Shown here: in pieces, positions 1 through 9,391 of the stretch
Position numbering within the stretch: position 1 is the stretch's first letter
Layout: each line of letters opens with the position of its first letter
NCBI RefSeq assembly: GCF_002097715.1
Contig: NZ_CP020738.1
Span: 1,178,001 to 1,242,000 of the forward strand
Source of the DNA: Burkholderia ubonensis subsp. mesacidophila
GTDB lineage: Bacteria; Pseudomonadota; Gammaproteobacteria; Burkholderiales; Burkholderiaceae
Direction: 5' to 3'
DNA: 64,000 nucleotides
Made by a program: the position numbers and the translations under genes
Notes under the pieces: generated by a model
The model's database searches: none
Told to the model about the DNA's origin: nothing
Seen by the model: the letters and a program-made list of their open reading frames with translations, nothing else

Positions 1-36
1 TTCAAGTCGTTCCTGGTGAAGGTCGAAAAGGCGTAA
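1..36 (+). CDS. Formate dehydrogenase alpha subunit, C-terminal end (partial)
   Basis: The first 36 bases read as eleven codons and a TAA stop ([11 protein letters not shown]), 10 bases before fdxH. Position directly upstream of the iron-sulfur and cytochrome subunits makes this the tail of the molybdenum/selenocysteine catalytic subunit. The assignment rests on context because only eleven residues are visible. Confidence 0.6.
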   Translation, partial: FKSFLVKVEKA

Positions 37-46
37 GGGGAACGAG

Positions 47-961
47 ATGGCATTGCAATCGCTGGATATCAAGCGCGTCTCGGCCACCACCACGCCGCCG
101 CCCACGGCGCGCGAGCCGGTGACCGGGAGCGTCGCGAAACTGATCGACGTATCGAAGTGCATCGGCTGCAAGGCGTGCCAGACGGCCTGCATGGAGTGGA
201 ACGACCTGCGCGACGAAGTCGGCACCAACGTCGGCGTGTACGACAACCCGGCCGACCTGTCGGAGCACTCGTGGACGGTGATGCGGTTCGCCGAATACGA
301 GAACCCGGACGGCAACCTCGAATGGCTGATCCGCAAGGACGGCTGCATGCACTGCGAGGACCCGGGCTGCCTGAAGGCATGCCCGTCGCCGGGCGCGATC
401 GTGCAGTACAACAACGGGATCGTCGATTTCCACGAGGAGAACTGCATCGGTTGCGGCTACTGCGTGACCGGCTGCCCGTTCAACGTCCCGCGGATCTCGA
501 AGAAGGATCATCGCGCGTACAAGTGCACGCTCTGCTCCGACCGCGTCGCGGTCGGCCAGGAACCGGCCTGCGTGAAGACCTGCCCGACGGGCGCGATCGT
601 GTTCGGCACCAAGGAGGACATGAAGCAGCACGCGGCCGAGCGGATCGAGGACCTGAAGGAGCGCGGCTTCGAGCATGCGGGGCTGTACGATCCGCAGGGC
701 GTCGGCGGCACGCACGTGATGTACGTGCTGCACCACGCCGACAAGCCGTCGCTGTATCACGGCCTGCCGGACAACCCGTCGATCAGCCCGATGGTGAAAT
801 TGTGGAAGGGCTTCGCGAAGCCGCTGGCGGTCGCGGGCATCGCGCTGACGGCGCTCGCGGGCTTCTTCCACTACATCCGGGTCGGCCCGAACGAGGTGAC
901 CGACGAAGAGGAAACCGCCGCCCGCGACGAGGCGCGACGCATCAAGGAGGACGTGAAATGA
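47..961 (+). CDS. fdxH: Formate dehydrogenase iron-sulfur (beta) subunit
   Basis: This 304-residue electron-transfer subunit passes electrons from the catalytic subunit to the membrane cytochrome b. Sixteen cysteines form four ferredoxin-type clusters: C38/41/44/48, C100/103/108/112, C133/136/139/143 and C160/163/175/179. A single membrane helix lies at about residues 257-276 near the C-terminus, as in FdnH/FdoH. The ATG at 47 follows the sequence GGGGAACGAG. The stop overlaps the start of the cytochrome subunit (ATGA), so the two are translationally coupled. Family assignment is secure. Confidence 0.95.
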   Translation: MALQSLDIKRVSATTTPPPTAREPVTGSVAKLIDVSKCIGCKACQTACMEWNDLRDEVGTNVGVYDNPADLSEHSWTVMRFAEYENPDGNLEWLIRKDGCMHCEDPGCLKACPSPGAIVQYNNGIVDFHEENCIGCGYCVTGCPFNVPRISKKDHRAYKCTLCSDRVAVGQEPACVKTCPTGAIVFGTKEDMKQHAAERIEDLKERGFEHAGLYDPQGVGGTHVMYVLHHADKPSLYHGLPDNPSISPMVKLWKGFAKPLAVAGIALTALAGFFHYIRVGPNEVTDEEETAARDEARRIKEDVK

Positions 962-1584
962 AGCATGACGACCCCAACCTGATCGTCCGCTACACGGCGA
1001 ACGAGCGGACGAACCACTGGATCACCGCGATCACGTTCGTGCTGCTCGCGCTGTCCGGGCTGGCGCTGTTCCATCCGTCGATGTTCTGGCTGACCGCGCT
1101 GTTCGGCGGCGGCCAGTGGACGCGGATCCTGCACCCGTTCGTCGGCCTCGTGATGTTCGTGTCGTTCGCGGTGATGGTGGTGCGCTACTGGCATCACAAC
1201 GTCCTCGACCGGGACGACGTGCAATGGCTGCGCCAGATCGACGACGTGCTCGCGAACCGCGAGGACAAGCTGCCGGAGATCGGCCGCTATAACGCCGGAC
1301 AGAAACTGCTATTCTTCACGTTGGTGGCGTGCCTGGCGCTGTTGCTGCTGTCCGGCATCGTCATCTGGCGGCGGTATTTCTCGTTCTACTTCCCGATCGG
1401 GGTGATCCGGCTCGCGGCAGTAGTCCATGCCGTCGCGGCGTTCGTGCTGATTGCCGGCATCGTCACGCATATCTATGCGGCGCTGTGGGTCAAGGGCTCG
1501 ATCCGGGCGATGGTGCGCGGCACGGTCACCCTCGGCTGGGCGCGCAAGCACCACCCGAAGTGGTTCCGTGAAAGCGTGAAGTAG
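958..1584 (+). CDS. fdoI: Formate dehydrogenase cytochrome b556 (gamma) subunit
   Basis: A 208-residue integral membrane subunit that anchors the complex and carries heme b, passing electrons to quinone. Four hydrophobic helices are visible (about residues 20-40, 55-80, 112-132 and 145-170), with conserved histidines at NHW near residue 20 and in the later helices. The ATG at 958 overlaps the fdxH stop. The length matches FdnI/FdoI. A strong terminator follows. Whether it is of the FdnI or FdoI type cannot be told from this sequence. Confidence 0.92.
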   Translation: MKHDDPNLIVRYTANERTNHWITAITFVLLALSGLALFHPSMFWLTALFGGGQWTRILHPFVGLVMFVSFAVMVVRYWHHNVLDRDDVQWLRQIDDVLANREDKLPEIGRYNAGQKLLFFTLVACLALLLLSGIVIWRRYFSFYFPIGVIRLAAVVHAVAAFVLIAGIVTHIYAALWVKGSIRAMVRGTVTLGWARKHHPKWFRESVK

Positions 1585-1591
1585 CGCGCCG

Positions 1592-1617
1592 GGACGGGGT
1601 GGCGCGCCGCCCCGTCC
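1592..1617 (+). other. GC-rich hairpin after the cytochrome subunit
   Basis: GGACGGGG (1592-1599) and CCCCGTCC (1610-1617) are perfect complements around a 10-base loop. There is no adjacent T-tract. It sits 40 bases ahead of a canonical terminator and may protect the 3' end or help pause polymerase. Confidence 0.4.
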
Positions 1618-1634
1618 GTCGTCGGAACCGCCCG

Positions 1635-1664
1635 AAGCGCCGATACGTCGGCGCTTGTTTTTTT
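1635..1664 (+). terminator. Rho-independent terminator between the fdh operon and fdhE
   Basis: A perfect 9-bp stem, AAGCGCCGA (1635-1643) with TCGGCGCTT (1648-1656), closes a TACG tetraloop and is followed by G and seven T residues (1658-1664). This is a textbook intrinsic terminator. It ends only 13 bases before the preferred fdhE start, so fdhE either depends on read-through or has its own promoter overlapping the terminator. Confidence 0.85.
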
Positions 1665-1677
1665 GGACAACACACTC

Positions 1678-2610
1678 GTGACACAACGCATTCTCGAACC
1701 GAATGAAATCTCGGCGCTCGATCATTCGGCGATCCCGCGCTTCCGCCTGCCGGAACGCGCAACGGTTTTCTCCGCGCGCGCCGCGCGCCTGCGCCAGCTC
1801 GCCGACCTGAACCCGATCAGCGGCTACCTGCGGCTGATGGCGGTGGTCGCCGACGCGCAGCACGCGGTGCTGCAGGACTTCGCCGTGCAGATGCCGTCGC
1901 AGGACGCGATCGCGCGCGCGCAGCAGCATTCGATGCCGCTCGCGCCGGCGCTCGGCGGCGAGCGCGATCCGCAATGGCGGGCCGTGCTGCATGAACTGCT
2001 CGACCGCGTCGAAGGCGCCGGGCTGGTCAATCCGCCGCTCGCGAAGCTGCTCGACCGTCTCCGCCTGATGGCGCCGGCCGAGCTCGACGCACACGCCGAC
2101 GCGATCCTCGCACTGCGCTTCGCCGAAGTCGACCCGGCTACCGCACCGTTCCTGATGGCCGCGCTGCAGGTGGTCTGGACCGACCTCGCGACCCGCACGC
2201 AGCCGGCCGACGTGCCGTTCCTCGACCAGCCGGGGCTGTGCCCGGTGTGCGGCACGCACCCGGTCGCGAGCGTGGTGCGCGTCGGCGGCCAGTACGAGGG
2301 CTACCGGTTCCTGCAATGCGGGCTGTGCACGACCGAATGGCACATGGTGCGCACCAAGTGCACGCACTGCGATTCGACCAAGGGCATCGCGTATCACGGC
2401 ATCGAGGGCGGCAGCGAAGCCGTGAAGGCCGAATCGTGCGACGAATGCAAGACGTACCGCAAGATCGGCTACCAGAACAAGGACTACGACTTCGAGCCGC
2501 TCGCGGACGATCTCGCGAGCCTCACGCTCGACCTGCTGATGAACGAGGCCGGCTACCAGCGCAGTTCGCCGAACCCGTTGCTGTGGCCGGAAGCGCCGCG
2601 CGAAGGTTGA
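1678..2610 (+). CDS. fdhE: Formate dehydrogenase accessory protein FdhE
   Basis: A 310-residue rubredoxin-like maturation factor needed for active formate dehydrogenase. The diagnostic feature is a series of CxxC zinc or iron motifs in the second half: CPVC, CGLC, CTHC and CDEC. I chose the GTG at 1678 (VTQRILEPNE) because the upstream TTG at 1663 lies inside the terminator T-tract, and VTQRILEP is a typical N-terminus for Burkholderia FdhE. No clear ribosome site is visible for either start. selA follows after 24 bases in the same direction. Confidence 0.92.
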   Translation: MTQRILEPNEISALDHSAIPRFRLPERATVFSARAARLRQLADLNPISGYLRLMAVVADAQHAVLQDFAVQMPSQDAIARAQQHSMPLAPALGGERDPQWRAVLHELLDRVEGAGLVNPPLAKLLDRLRLMAPAELDAHADAILALRFAEVDPATAPFLMAALQVVWTDLATRTQPADVPFLDQPGLCPVCGTHPVASVVRVGGQYEGYRFLQCGLCTTEWHMVRTKCTHCDSTKGIAYHGIEGGSEAVKAESCDECKTYRKIGYQNKDYDFEPLADDLASLTLDLLMNEAGYQRSSPNPLLWPEAPREG

Positions 2611-2634
2611 AGCTTTGCATGGAGTCCACCCCAC

Positions 2635-4074
2635 GTGACTGAACCAGGCCTCAACGAGCTGAACGCGCTGCTGGCGCGCGTGCCGTCCGTCGAGCGCGTG
2701 CTGTCGTCGGCGCCGCTCCAGCCGGTGCTGGACGAATACGGCCGCACGCGCGTGCTGCAGGCGGTGCGCGCGGAACTCGAGCGCTGGCGCACCGCGGCGC
2801 AGCATGATCCGGCGGCGGCCGAGCCGCTCGACGAAACGCGCATTGCCGCGGCCGTCGCGCGGACGCTGGCCGCGCAAAGCGCCGGCGCGGTGCGCACGGT
2901 GTTCAACCTGACGGGCACCGTGCTGCACACGAATCTCGGCCGCGCGCTGCTGCCCGACGACGCGGTGCGCGCGGTGGTCGCCGCGCTCACGCAGCCGCTG
3001 AATCTCGAGTTCGACCTCGCGACGGGCCGCCGTGGCGACCGCGACGACCTGATCGACGATCTGTTGTGCGAACTGACGGGCGCCGAGGCGGCGACCGTCG
3101 TCAACAACAACGCGGCCGCGGTGCTGCTGACGCTGTCGGCGCTCGCGCCGAAGCGCGAGGTGATCGTGTCGCGCGGCGAACTGGTCGAGATCGGCGGCGC
3201 GTTCCGCATTCCCGACATCATGAGCCGCGCCGGCGCGCGGCTGCGCGAAGTCGGCACGACCAACCGCACGCATCTGCGCGACTACGCGGAGGCGATCGGC
3301 CCGCGCACCGCGCTGCTGATGAAGGTGCATTGCAGCAACTATGCGATCACCGGCTTCACGAAGGAAGTGACGTTGCCCGAACTCGCGCCGCTCGCGCGCG
3401 AGCACGGGCTGCCGGTCGCCGTCGATCTCGGCAGCGGCACGCTCGCGGACCTCACGCAATGGGGGCTGCCTCGCGAGACCACGGTGCGCGAAACCGTGGC
3501 CGGTGGAGCAAACGTTGTCACGTTCAGCGGCGACAAGCTGCTCGGCGGGCCGCAGGCCGGCCTGATCGTCGGCGACCGCGCGCTGATCGGCAAGATCAAG
3601 AAGCATCCGCTCAAGCGCGCGCTGCGCGTCGGCAAGCTGACGCTCGCCGCGCTCGAACCCGTGCTGCGCCTGTACCAGGCACCGGAATTCCTGCGCGAAC
3701 GGCTGACCACGCTGCGCCTGCTGACGCGCCCGCAAGCGGAGATCGCCGCGGCGGCCGCGCGCGTGCAGCCGGCGCTGCAGGCGGCGCTCGGCAGCGGCTA
3801 CGCGGTCAGCGTCGAACCGATGTTCAGCCAGATCGGCAGCGGCGCGCTGCCGGTCGATCAGTTGCCGAGCGCCGGGCTCGTCGTGCGCACGCCGGACGGC
3901 AAGCGCGGCGGCCGCGCGCTCGCGCAGCTCGAGAAGCGGCTGCGCGGATGGCCGCGCCCGGTGCTCGGGCGCATCGCCGACGGCGCGCTGCGGCTCGATT
4001 TGCGCTGCCTCGAAGCCGCCGACGAGGCGGAGTTCGTCGCGCAATGCGCGCGCAGCGCGGAGCCGTCGGCATGA
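2635..4074 (+). CDS. selA: L-seryl-tRNA(Sec) selenium transferase
   Basis: A PLP enzyme (479 residues) that converts Ser-tRNA(Sec) to Sec-tRNA(Sec) using selenophosphate. The PLP lysine is K301 in the [12 protein letters not shown] motif. The start is GTG at 2635, with GGAG ten bases upstream. The stop overlaps the selB start (ATGA), so the two selenocysteine genes are coupled. Length is normal for the family. It serves the selenocysteine-containing formate dehydrogenase encoded just upstream. Confidence 0.95.
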   Translation: MTEPGLNELNALLARVPSVERVLSSAPLQPVLDEYGRTRVLQAVRAELERWRTAAQHDPAAAEPLDETRIAAAVARTLAAQSAGAVRTVFNLTGTVLHTNLGRALLPDDAVRAVVAALTQPLNLEFDLATGRRGDRDDLIDDLLCELTGAEAATVVNNNAAAVLLTLSALAPKREVIVSRGELVEIGGAFRIPDIMSRAGARLREVGTTNRTHLRDYAEAIGPRTALLMKVHCSNYAITGFTKEVTLPELAPLAREHGLPVAVDLGSGTLADLTQWGLPRETTVRETVAGGANVVTFSGDKLLGGPQAGLIVGDRALIGKIKKHPLKRALRVGKLTLAALEPVLRLYQAPEFLRERLTTLRLLTRPQAEIAAAAARVQPALQAALGSGYAVSVEPMFSQIGSGALPVDQLPSAGLVVRTPDGKRGGRALAQLEKRLRGWPRPVLGRIADGALRLDLRCLEAADEAEFVAQCARSAEPSA

Positions 4075-5996
4075 TCGTCGGCACCGCGGGGCACATCGAT
4101 CACGGCAAGACGACGCTGGTGCGCGCGCTGACCGGCGTCGACACCGATCGCCTGAAGGAAGAGAAGGCGCGCGGCATCTCGATCGAGCTCGGGTATGCGT
4201 ATACGCCGCTCGACAACGGCGACGTGCTCGGCCTGATCGACGTGCCCGGACACGAAAAGCTGATCCATACGATGGCGGCCGGCGCGTGCGGGATCGACTT
4301 CGCGCTGCTCGTGATCGCCGCCGACGACGGCGTGATGCCGCAGACGCGCGAGCATCTCGCGATCCTGCAACTGCTCGGCGTCAGCCACGGCGCGATCGCG
4401 CTGACGAAAGGCGATCGCGTCGACGACGCGCGGCGTGCGCAGGTGCGCGACGAGATCGCCGCATGGCTGCACGAATCGACGCTCGCCGAAGCGCCTGTCT
4501 TCGAAACCTGCGCGACCGATGCGGCCGACGCCGGCGTCGCGGCGCTCAAGCGTCATCTTTCCGATGCGGCGATCGCCTGGCGCGCGCGCCGCGACGACGG
4601 GCTGTTCCGGCTTGCGGTCGACCGCGTGTTCACGCTGGCGGGGCAGGGCACGGTCGTGACCGGCACCGCGTTCGCCGGTCATGCGAACACCGGCGAGACG
4701 CTCGCGATCGTGCGCACCGGCCGCGCGGCGCGCGTGCGCAGCATTCACGCGCAGAACCGGCCGGTCGACGTCGGACACGCGGGCGAGCGGTGCGCGCTGA
4801 ATCTCGCGGGCATCGACAAGGCCGACATCGAGCGCGGCGACACGATCGCGGACGCGCGGCTCGTCGCGACGTCGCCGCGTATCGACGTCGAGCTGACGCT
4901 GCTCGCGGATGCAGGATTGACGCTCACGCACTGGGCGCCGCTGCACGTGCATCTCGGCACGCTGCATCGCGTCGCGCACGTCGCGCTGCTCGACGGCGAA
5001 TCGCTCGCGGCGGGCCAGCGGATGCGCGCGCAACTGGTGTTCGACGAGCCGGTGTTCGCGCTGCCGGGCGACCGCTACATCGTGCGCAATCCGCAAGCGA
5101 CGCGCACGGTCGGCGGCGGCCGCGTGCTCGATCCGTTCGGGCCTGCACGCAAGCGCCGCACGCCCGCGCGCCGCGCGTGGCTCGACGCGCTCGCGGTGTG
5201 GCTCGACGAAGGGCGGCTCGACGCGCTGCTCGCGCAGGCGCCGCTCGGCCTTGCGCGCGCGACGCTCACGCACCTGACCGGTTTCGCGCCTGAGGCGCTG
5301 ACGTTGCCCGACGCCGCGCTGGCGATCGGCCAGCACGGCCCGGCGGCGAACGACGGCTGGGTGATCGCGCGCGAGCACTGGCGTGCGCTGCAGGCGAAAA
5401 CGCTCGACACGCTGCGTGCGTATCACGAGCGCGTGCCCGACGAGCAGGGCCTCGATGCGGCGCGTTTGCGCCGGATGGCGGCGCCGCTCGTCGACGACGT
5501 GCTGTGGCGTGCGCTCGTCGACGCGCTGGTCGACGGCGGCGAAGCGGCGCGAAGCGGCCCTTGGCTGCATCTGCCGTCGCATGCGGTGAGCCTGGATGCG
5601 CGCGAGGAGGCGCTCGCGCAGACGCTGTTGCCGCTCGTGCGGGCCGGGCGCTTCGATCCGCCGTGGGTGCGCGATCTCGCCGGCACGACCGGCGCGGCCG
5701 AGGATGCGGTGCGCGCGCTGTTGCGCAAGCTCGCGCGGCGCGGCGACGTGCATCAGGTCGTGCGCGACCTGTTCTATCACGCGGACGTGGTGCGGGAACT
5801 TGCCGTGCTCGTCGGGCAGCTCGCGCAGGCGCGCGCGAGTGGCGTCGATGCCGCGACGTTCCGCGATGCGACGGGGCTTGGCCGCAAGCGTGCGATCCAG
5901 ATCCTCGAATTCTTCGATCGGGTTGGGTATACTCGCTTCCACCGCGATCTTCACTTCCTGCGCCCTGATAGCGGCTGGCTCGATACGACGGCGTAG
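4071..5996 (+). CDS. selB: Selenocysteine-specific translation elongation factor
   Basis: A 641-residue GTPase that delivers Sec-tRNA to UGA codons followed by a SECIS hairpin. It has an EF-Tu-like N-terminal half: G1 GHIDHGKT at residues 7-14, G3 DVPGHEK at 57-63 and a TKGD-type G4. The C-terminal winged-helix repeats bind SECIS RNA. The ATG overlaps the selA stop. The cognate tRNA gene begins 20 bases after the stop, so selA, selB and the tRNA form one compact unit. Confidence 0.95.
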   Translation: MIVGTAGHIDHGKTTLVRALTGVDTDRLKEEKARGISIELGYAYTPLDNGDVLGLIDVPGHEKLIHTMAAGACGIDFALLVIAADDGVMPQTREHLAILQLLGVSHGAIALTKGDRVDDARRAQVRDEIAAWLHESTLAEAPVFETCATDAADAGVAALKRHLSDAAIAWRARRDDGLFRLAVDRVFTLAGQGTVVTGTAFAGHANTGETLAIVRTGRAARVRSIHAQNRPVDVGHAGERCALNLAGIDKADIERGDTIADARLVATSPRIDVELTLLADAGLTLTHWAPLHVHLGTLHRVAHVALLDGESLAAGQRMRAQLVFDEPVFALPGDRYIVRNPQATRTVGGGRVLDPFGPARKRRTPARRAWLDALAVWLDEGRLDALLAQAPLGLARATLTHLTGFAPEALTLPDAALAIGQHGPAANDGWVIAREHWRALQAKTLDTLRAYHERVPDEQGLDAARLRRMAAPLVDDVLWRALVDALVDGGEAARSGPWLHLPSHAVSLDAREEALAQTLLPLVRAGRFDPPWVRDLAGTTGAAEDAVRALLRKLARRGDVHQVVRDLFYHADVVRELAVLVGQLAQARASGVDAATFRDATGLGRKRAIQILEFFDRVGYTRFHRDLHFLRPDSGWLDTTA

Positions 5997-6016
5997 GTAT
6001 CTGTTTTTTTCCCCAG

Positions 6017-6112
6017 GGAAGGCATTCGTATCCGGTGGTACGGCTGGACTTCAAATCCAGTTAGGGGTGTCAGACGCTCCTAGGTAGGTTCGACTCCTGC
6101 TGCTTTCCGCCA
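6017..6112 (+). tRNA. selC: tRNA-Sec (anticodon TCA)
   Basis: A 96-base tRNA with the long acceptor stem typical of selenocysteine tRNAs: GGAAGGCA (6017-6024) pairs with TGCTTTCC (6101-6108) through 8 bp including one G-U. The anticodon stem is CTGGA/TCCAG (6044-6048 and 6056-6060) with anticodon TCA at 6051-6053. A long variable arm (about 6061-6084) is followed by a T arm containing GGTTCGACTCC. G6109 is the discriminator and CCA is encoded at 6110-6112. Confidence 0.96.
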
Positions 6113-6383
6113 TAACGCTTCAGGATTTCGCGACCGCGAAATTTCACGCTTATTGAAGCGGGCGCGAAATCATTCAATTGCGTCACGCATCGCATCGTCG
6201 CGATTTCGAAGGCCCGGTCGCCGGGCCAACCACGCGCAGCATCCGTTCAGCATCCGTTTTTCTGAATCACGCGATACCGTCACGGAAAACGCATTGACCT
6301 CGCAACCCGACTCGGGTTAAAAGCATGCTGATCAGTGAATCGGCAGGTCGATCAAATAATATTTGAATAATGAAGAGGGCGAC
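6113..6383. other. Intergenic region with inverted repeats after tRNA-Sec
   Basis: No gene is visible in these 271 bases. ATTTCGCG (6125-6132) and CGCGAAAT (6135-6142) lie inside a wider GCTTCA/TGAAGC pair (6117-6122 and 6154-6159), which could form a processing or termination hairpin for the sel transcript, though no T-tract follows. The AT-richer right part probably holds the promoter of the DHH gene. Confidence 0.4.
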
Positions 6384-7430
6384 GTGGCAGCGAACGATTT
6401 CACGCCGATACCTCGGGATGCGTCCAGCACGCATGCCGATGCCGAGGCGAAGGATGCGATCCGTAATTCGGCGAAAGATATCTTCGTTTTCAACGGCGAC
6501 GCGGACGGTCTCTGCGCGTTGCAGCAACTACGTCTGAGCGAGGGCGCGGGCGCTGCGCTCGTGACCGGCGTGAAGCGCGACATCCAGCTGTTGTCGCGCG
6601 TCGAAGCCGGCCCCGACTGTCGCGTGACCGTGCTCGATCTGTCGCATGACAGAAACCGCGCCGACGTCGAGCGCCTCCTGAGCGCCGGCGCTACGGTGCG
6701 CTACTTCGATCACCACTACGCGGGCGACTTGCCGGCGCACCCGCGCTTCGAGTCGCATATCGATACCGCGCCCGATGTCTGCACCAGTACGCTGGTGAAT
6801 CGCCATGTCGACGGACGTTACGTGAAATGGGCCGTGGCGGCCGCATTCGGCGACTCGCTGCCGGCCGTCGGGCAGGCGCTCGGGCGCGAGCAGGGCCTCG
6901 CGCCCGAGGTCGTCGACGCGCTCGCGCTGCTTGGCCGCTGTCTGAACTACAACGCGTACGGCGAGGATATCGACGATCTGTTCTACCCGCCCCAGGTGCT
7001 GGCGGACGCGATGTTGCCGCACGCAGATCCGCTCGCGTTCATCGCGGATTCCGGCATGTTGCCGGTGTTGGCGGATGGATATCGCGACGACCTGCAGGCG
7101 GCGCGCGCCGTGTCCCCCGAATTCGACATGCCCGGCGCGGCAATGCTCGTGCTGCCCGACGAACGCTGGGCGCGCCGCGTGAGCGGCGTGCTCGCGAACG
7201 AACTGACGCAGCTCGGCCCGGCGCGCGCGCTCGCCATCCTGAGTCCACGGCGCGGCGGCGGCTATGTGGTCAGCGTCCGCGTGCCGGCCTGCCGCCCGCT
7301 CGGCGCGGACGACTTCTGCCGGTCGTTCGACACGGGCGGCGGCCGCCGGCTCGCGGCGGGCATCAATCATCTTCCCGAGGTCGACGTCGACCGCTTCGCG
7401 GCCAGTTTCAAGGCTGCATTCGCCGACTGA
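6384..7430 (+). CDS. DHH-family phosphoesterase-like protein
   Basis: A 348-residue protein. The N-terminal part has the metal-binding motifs of the DHH superfamily: FNGDADG, VLDLSH (residues about 80-86) and YFDHH. That superfamily includes RecJ, NrnA (oligoribonuclease/pAp phosphatase) and related enzymes. The C-terminal part ends with GGGRRLAAGINHLP, resembling the substrate-binding DHHA1 module. The GTG at 6384 is preferred over the upstream TTG at 6363 because AAGAGG lies six bases before it. Substrate unknown. Homologues are often labelled acetyltransferase, which these motifs do not support. Confidence 0.75.
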   Translation: MAANDFTPIPRDASSTHADAEAKDAIRNSAKDIFVFNGDADGLCALQQLRLSEGAGAALVTGVKRDIQLLSRVEAGPDCRVTVLDLSHDRNRADVERLLSAGATVRYFDHHYAGDLPAHPRFESHIDTAPDVCTSTLVNRHVDGRYVKWAVAAAFGDSLPAVGQALGREQGLAPEVVDALALLGRCLNYNAYGEDIDDLFYPPQVLADAMLPHADPLAFIADSGMLPVLADGYRDDLQAARAVSPEFDMPGAAMLVLPDERWARRVSGVLANELTQLGPARALAILSPRRGGGYVVSVRVPACRPLGADDFCRSFDTGGGRRLAAGINHLPEVDVDRFAASFKAAFAD

Positions 7431-7536
7431 ACGGCGAGATCCTCCAGCGCGGAACACCGCGCTTCCGAGCGCGTGCGGCGAGTTCGCGCGCTGCCCGCGC
7501 ACATCATTTCAATATTGAGAGACGGCGTTCCGCCAC

Positions 7537-9384
7537 ATGAAAATCAACAGTCCGATCCTGCGATCGCTCCGGGCGGTCATCCTTGGGGCCGTGCTCGCGG
7601 CGCCGGCCGCGGCCCATGCATACGCGTTCTACGCGCTGGGCGACAGCCTGACCGACAACGGCCGTGTCGTCAGGCTGACCGGCATCCTGCCGAACGCGAC
7701 GTCGACGATCTTCCGCGACGGCCGGTCGTCGAACGGGCCGGTCTGGGCGGACTATCTGCCGAGCCTCATCGGCGCGAACTTCGCGGCCGACCACGATTAC
7801 GCGATCAACGGCGCGTTGAGCGGTCATGGCGGTTACTTGAACATCGCGCCCAACCGGCCGACCTGGCGAAATCTGCCGGGCTTCACCGATCAGGTCGACG
7901 AATTGCTGAGCGCCCATCCGCATCTGCGGTCCGACGATCTGGTCGGCATCTGGATCGGAACGAACGACCAGGACTTGACGAAGGCGAGCCTGAACGGCAT
8001 CGAGCCGTTTCTCGGCGTGCCCAGGCCGACCAATATCGCGGAAATGAGCGCCTACACGCTGTCGAACGTCAATGCGCAGATGCAGCGCCTGATCGACGCG
8101 GGCGGCCGTCAATTTGTCATCCTGAACCTGAACGACGCCGCCGGCACGCGGCCCGGTTACGTCGACTACAACGGCAAGCTGCCGGGAGATCTCGTCCAGT
8201 TCGCGCGGCAGGGCGTGAACATCCATCTGTTCGACGTGGCGGGACTGCTGAACCAGATGCGCGCGAATCCGTCCGCGTACGGGCTGAACGAGACGCCGGA
8301 GGTCCAGTGCCGCAACGTGGCGGCGTGCAAGACGGGCTCCGTCGAGGTGCAGAACACGTATCTGACCGCGGACGGCACGCACATGATGACGCGTGCCCAT
8401 GCGTTCATCGCGCGGTATATCGCCAACCAGCTCAACGCGCCGGCCGCGATCGCGGTTGCGCCGGAAATGGGCCTCGATGTCGCGCGGGCGAGCGCGCTGC
8501 AGGCGCTGATGAGCGCCGACGGCGGTCCCGCCGGCCCGGCGCGCGTTGCCGTATCGGACCGCCTGTCGGTGTTCGCCGACGGCGGATATACGCGCAGCTT
8601 CCACGGCGCGGCGGCCGGCATCGACGAATTCGGCAGCACCGTGGAGACGTTCTCGCTCGGCGCCGAATACCGGCTGTCCGGCGCGTCGCGGTTCGGCGCG
8701 CTGTTCTCGAGCGGCAATGCGAACGCATCGGTTGCGGGCGGGCAGGGCACGCTCGGGCTCCATTCGTACCGGCTCGGCATCTATCACGCGTTCGATCGCG
8801 CCGGGCTGTTCGCGCGCGCCTATTTCGGCGCGGGGTGGGAGACTTACCGGTTCGATCGCGCGGGCGTCCTGCCGCAGTCGATCAGCGCGAATACAAACGG
8901 ATTCGACTTCGGCGGCATCGTCAAGGTCGGTTACCTGTACCCGTTCGGCATGGTCGACGTCGGCCCCGTCGCCGACCTGGGCTATACGCAGCTCGTCACC
9001 CGCGGCTATACGGAAAATGGCGACGCGCTCCTCGTGCAGAACGTCGGCATGCAGCGGCTGAAGGGCGTGAGCGGTGGAGCGGGCATGCGCATCGTGGCGC
9101 CGCTCGCGATCGCGGGGCTGCGGGGCGGCGAACTGAGCGCCGAGGCGACGCTGCGTCACGACGCGTTCAACGACCGGACGCTCGTCACGTCCCAGCGCTA
9201 CGCGCCGGAGTTGCCGATCAACACGATGGTCGACGGCACCCGCGCGACCTACGGACGACTGTCGATCTCGGCGAGCATCCAGGCGACCCGCACGTGGCGC
9301 GGCAAGCTGGGCGTGCAGGCCGACGTCGGCAATGCGCAGCGTCGCGCCTACAATCTGTTCGCGACGCTCGGCGCGACGTTCTGA
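7537..9384 (+). CDS. Autotransporter with N-terminal GDSL esterase/lipase passenger
   Basis: A 615-residue EstA-type autotransporter. A signal peptide covers about residues 1-28, ending AAAHA. The passenger is a GDSL hydrolase: block I ALGDSLTDNG, a GTND block, and the catalytic Asp-His pair in ADGTHMMTRAH near residue 285. From about residue 345 a beta-barrel translocator follows, with alternating aromatic and polar strands ending in a terminal Phe (LGATF), the usual Omp targeting signal. It should be an outer-membrane surface esterase. It has no obvious link to the clusters downstream. Confidence 0.9.
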   Translation: MKINSPILRSLRAVILGAVLAAPAAAHAYAFYALGDSLTDNGRVVRLTGILPNATSTIFRDGRSSNGPVWADYLPSLIGANFAADHDYAINGALSGHGGYLNIAPNRPTWRNLPGFTDQVDELLSAHPHLRSDDLVGIWIGTNDQDLTKASLNGIEPFLGVPRPTNIAEMSAYTLSNVNAQMQRLIDAGGRQFVILNLNDAAGTRPGYVDYNGKLPGDLVQFARQGVNIHLFDVAGLLNQMRANPSAYGLNETPEVQCRNVAACKTGSVEVQNTYLTADGTHMMTRAHAFIARYIANQLNAPAAIAVAPEMGLDVARASALQALMSADGGPAGPARVAVSDRLSVFADGGYTRSFHGAAAGIDEFGSTVETFSLGAEYRLSGASRFGALFSSGNANASVAGGQGTLGLHSYRLGIYHAFDRAGLFARAYFGAGWETYRFDRAGVLPQSISANTNGFDFGGIVKVGYLYPFGMVDVGPVADLGYTQLVTRGYTENGDALLVQNVGMQRLKGVSGGAGMRIVAPLAIAGLRGGELSAEATLRHDAFNDRTLVTSQRYAPELPINTMVDGTRATYGRLSISASIQATRTWRGKLGVQADVGNAQRRAYNLFATLGATF

Positions 9385-9391
9385 GCGTGCG

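Noticed and set aside
3066..5996. A longer SelB reading from inside selA
   Set aside because: Residues before the ATG at 4071 are an out-of-frame shadow of sel[15 protein letters not shown] is the standard SelB start.
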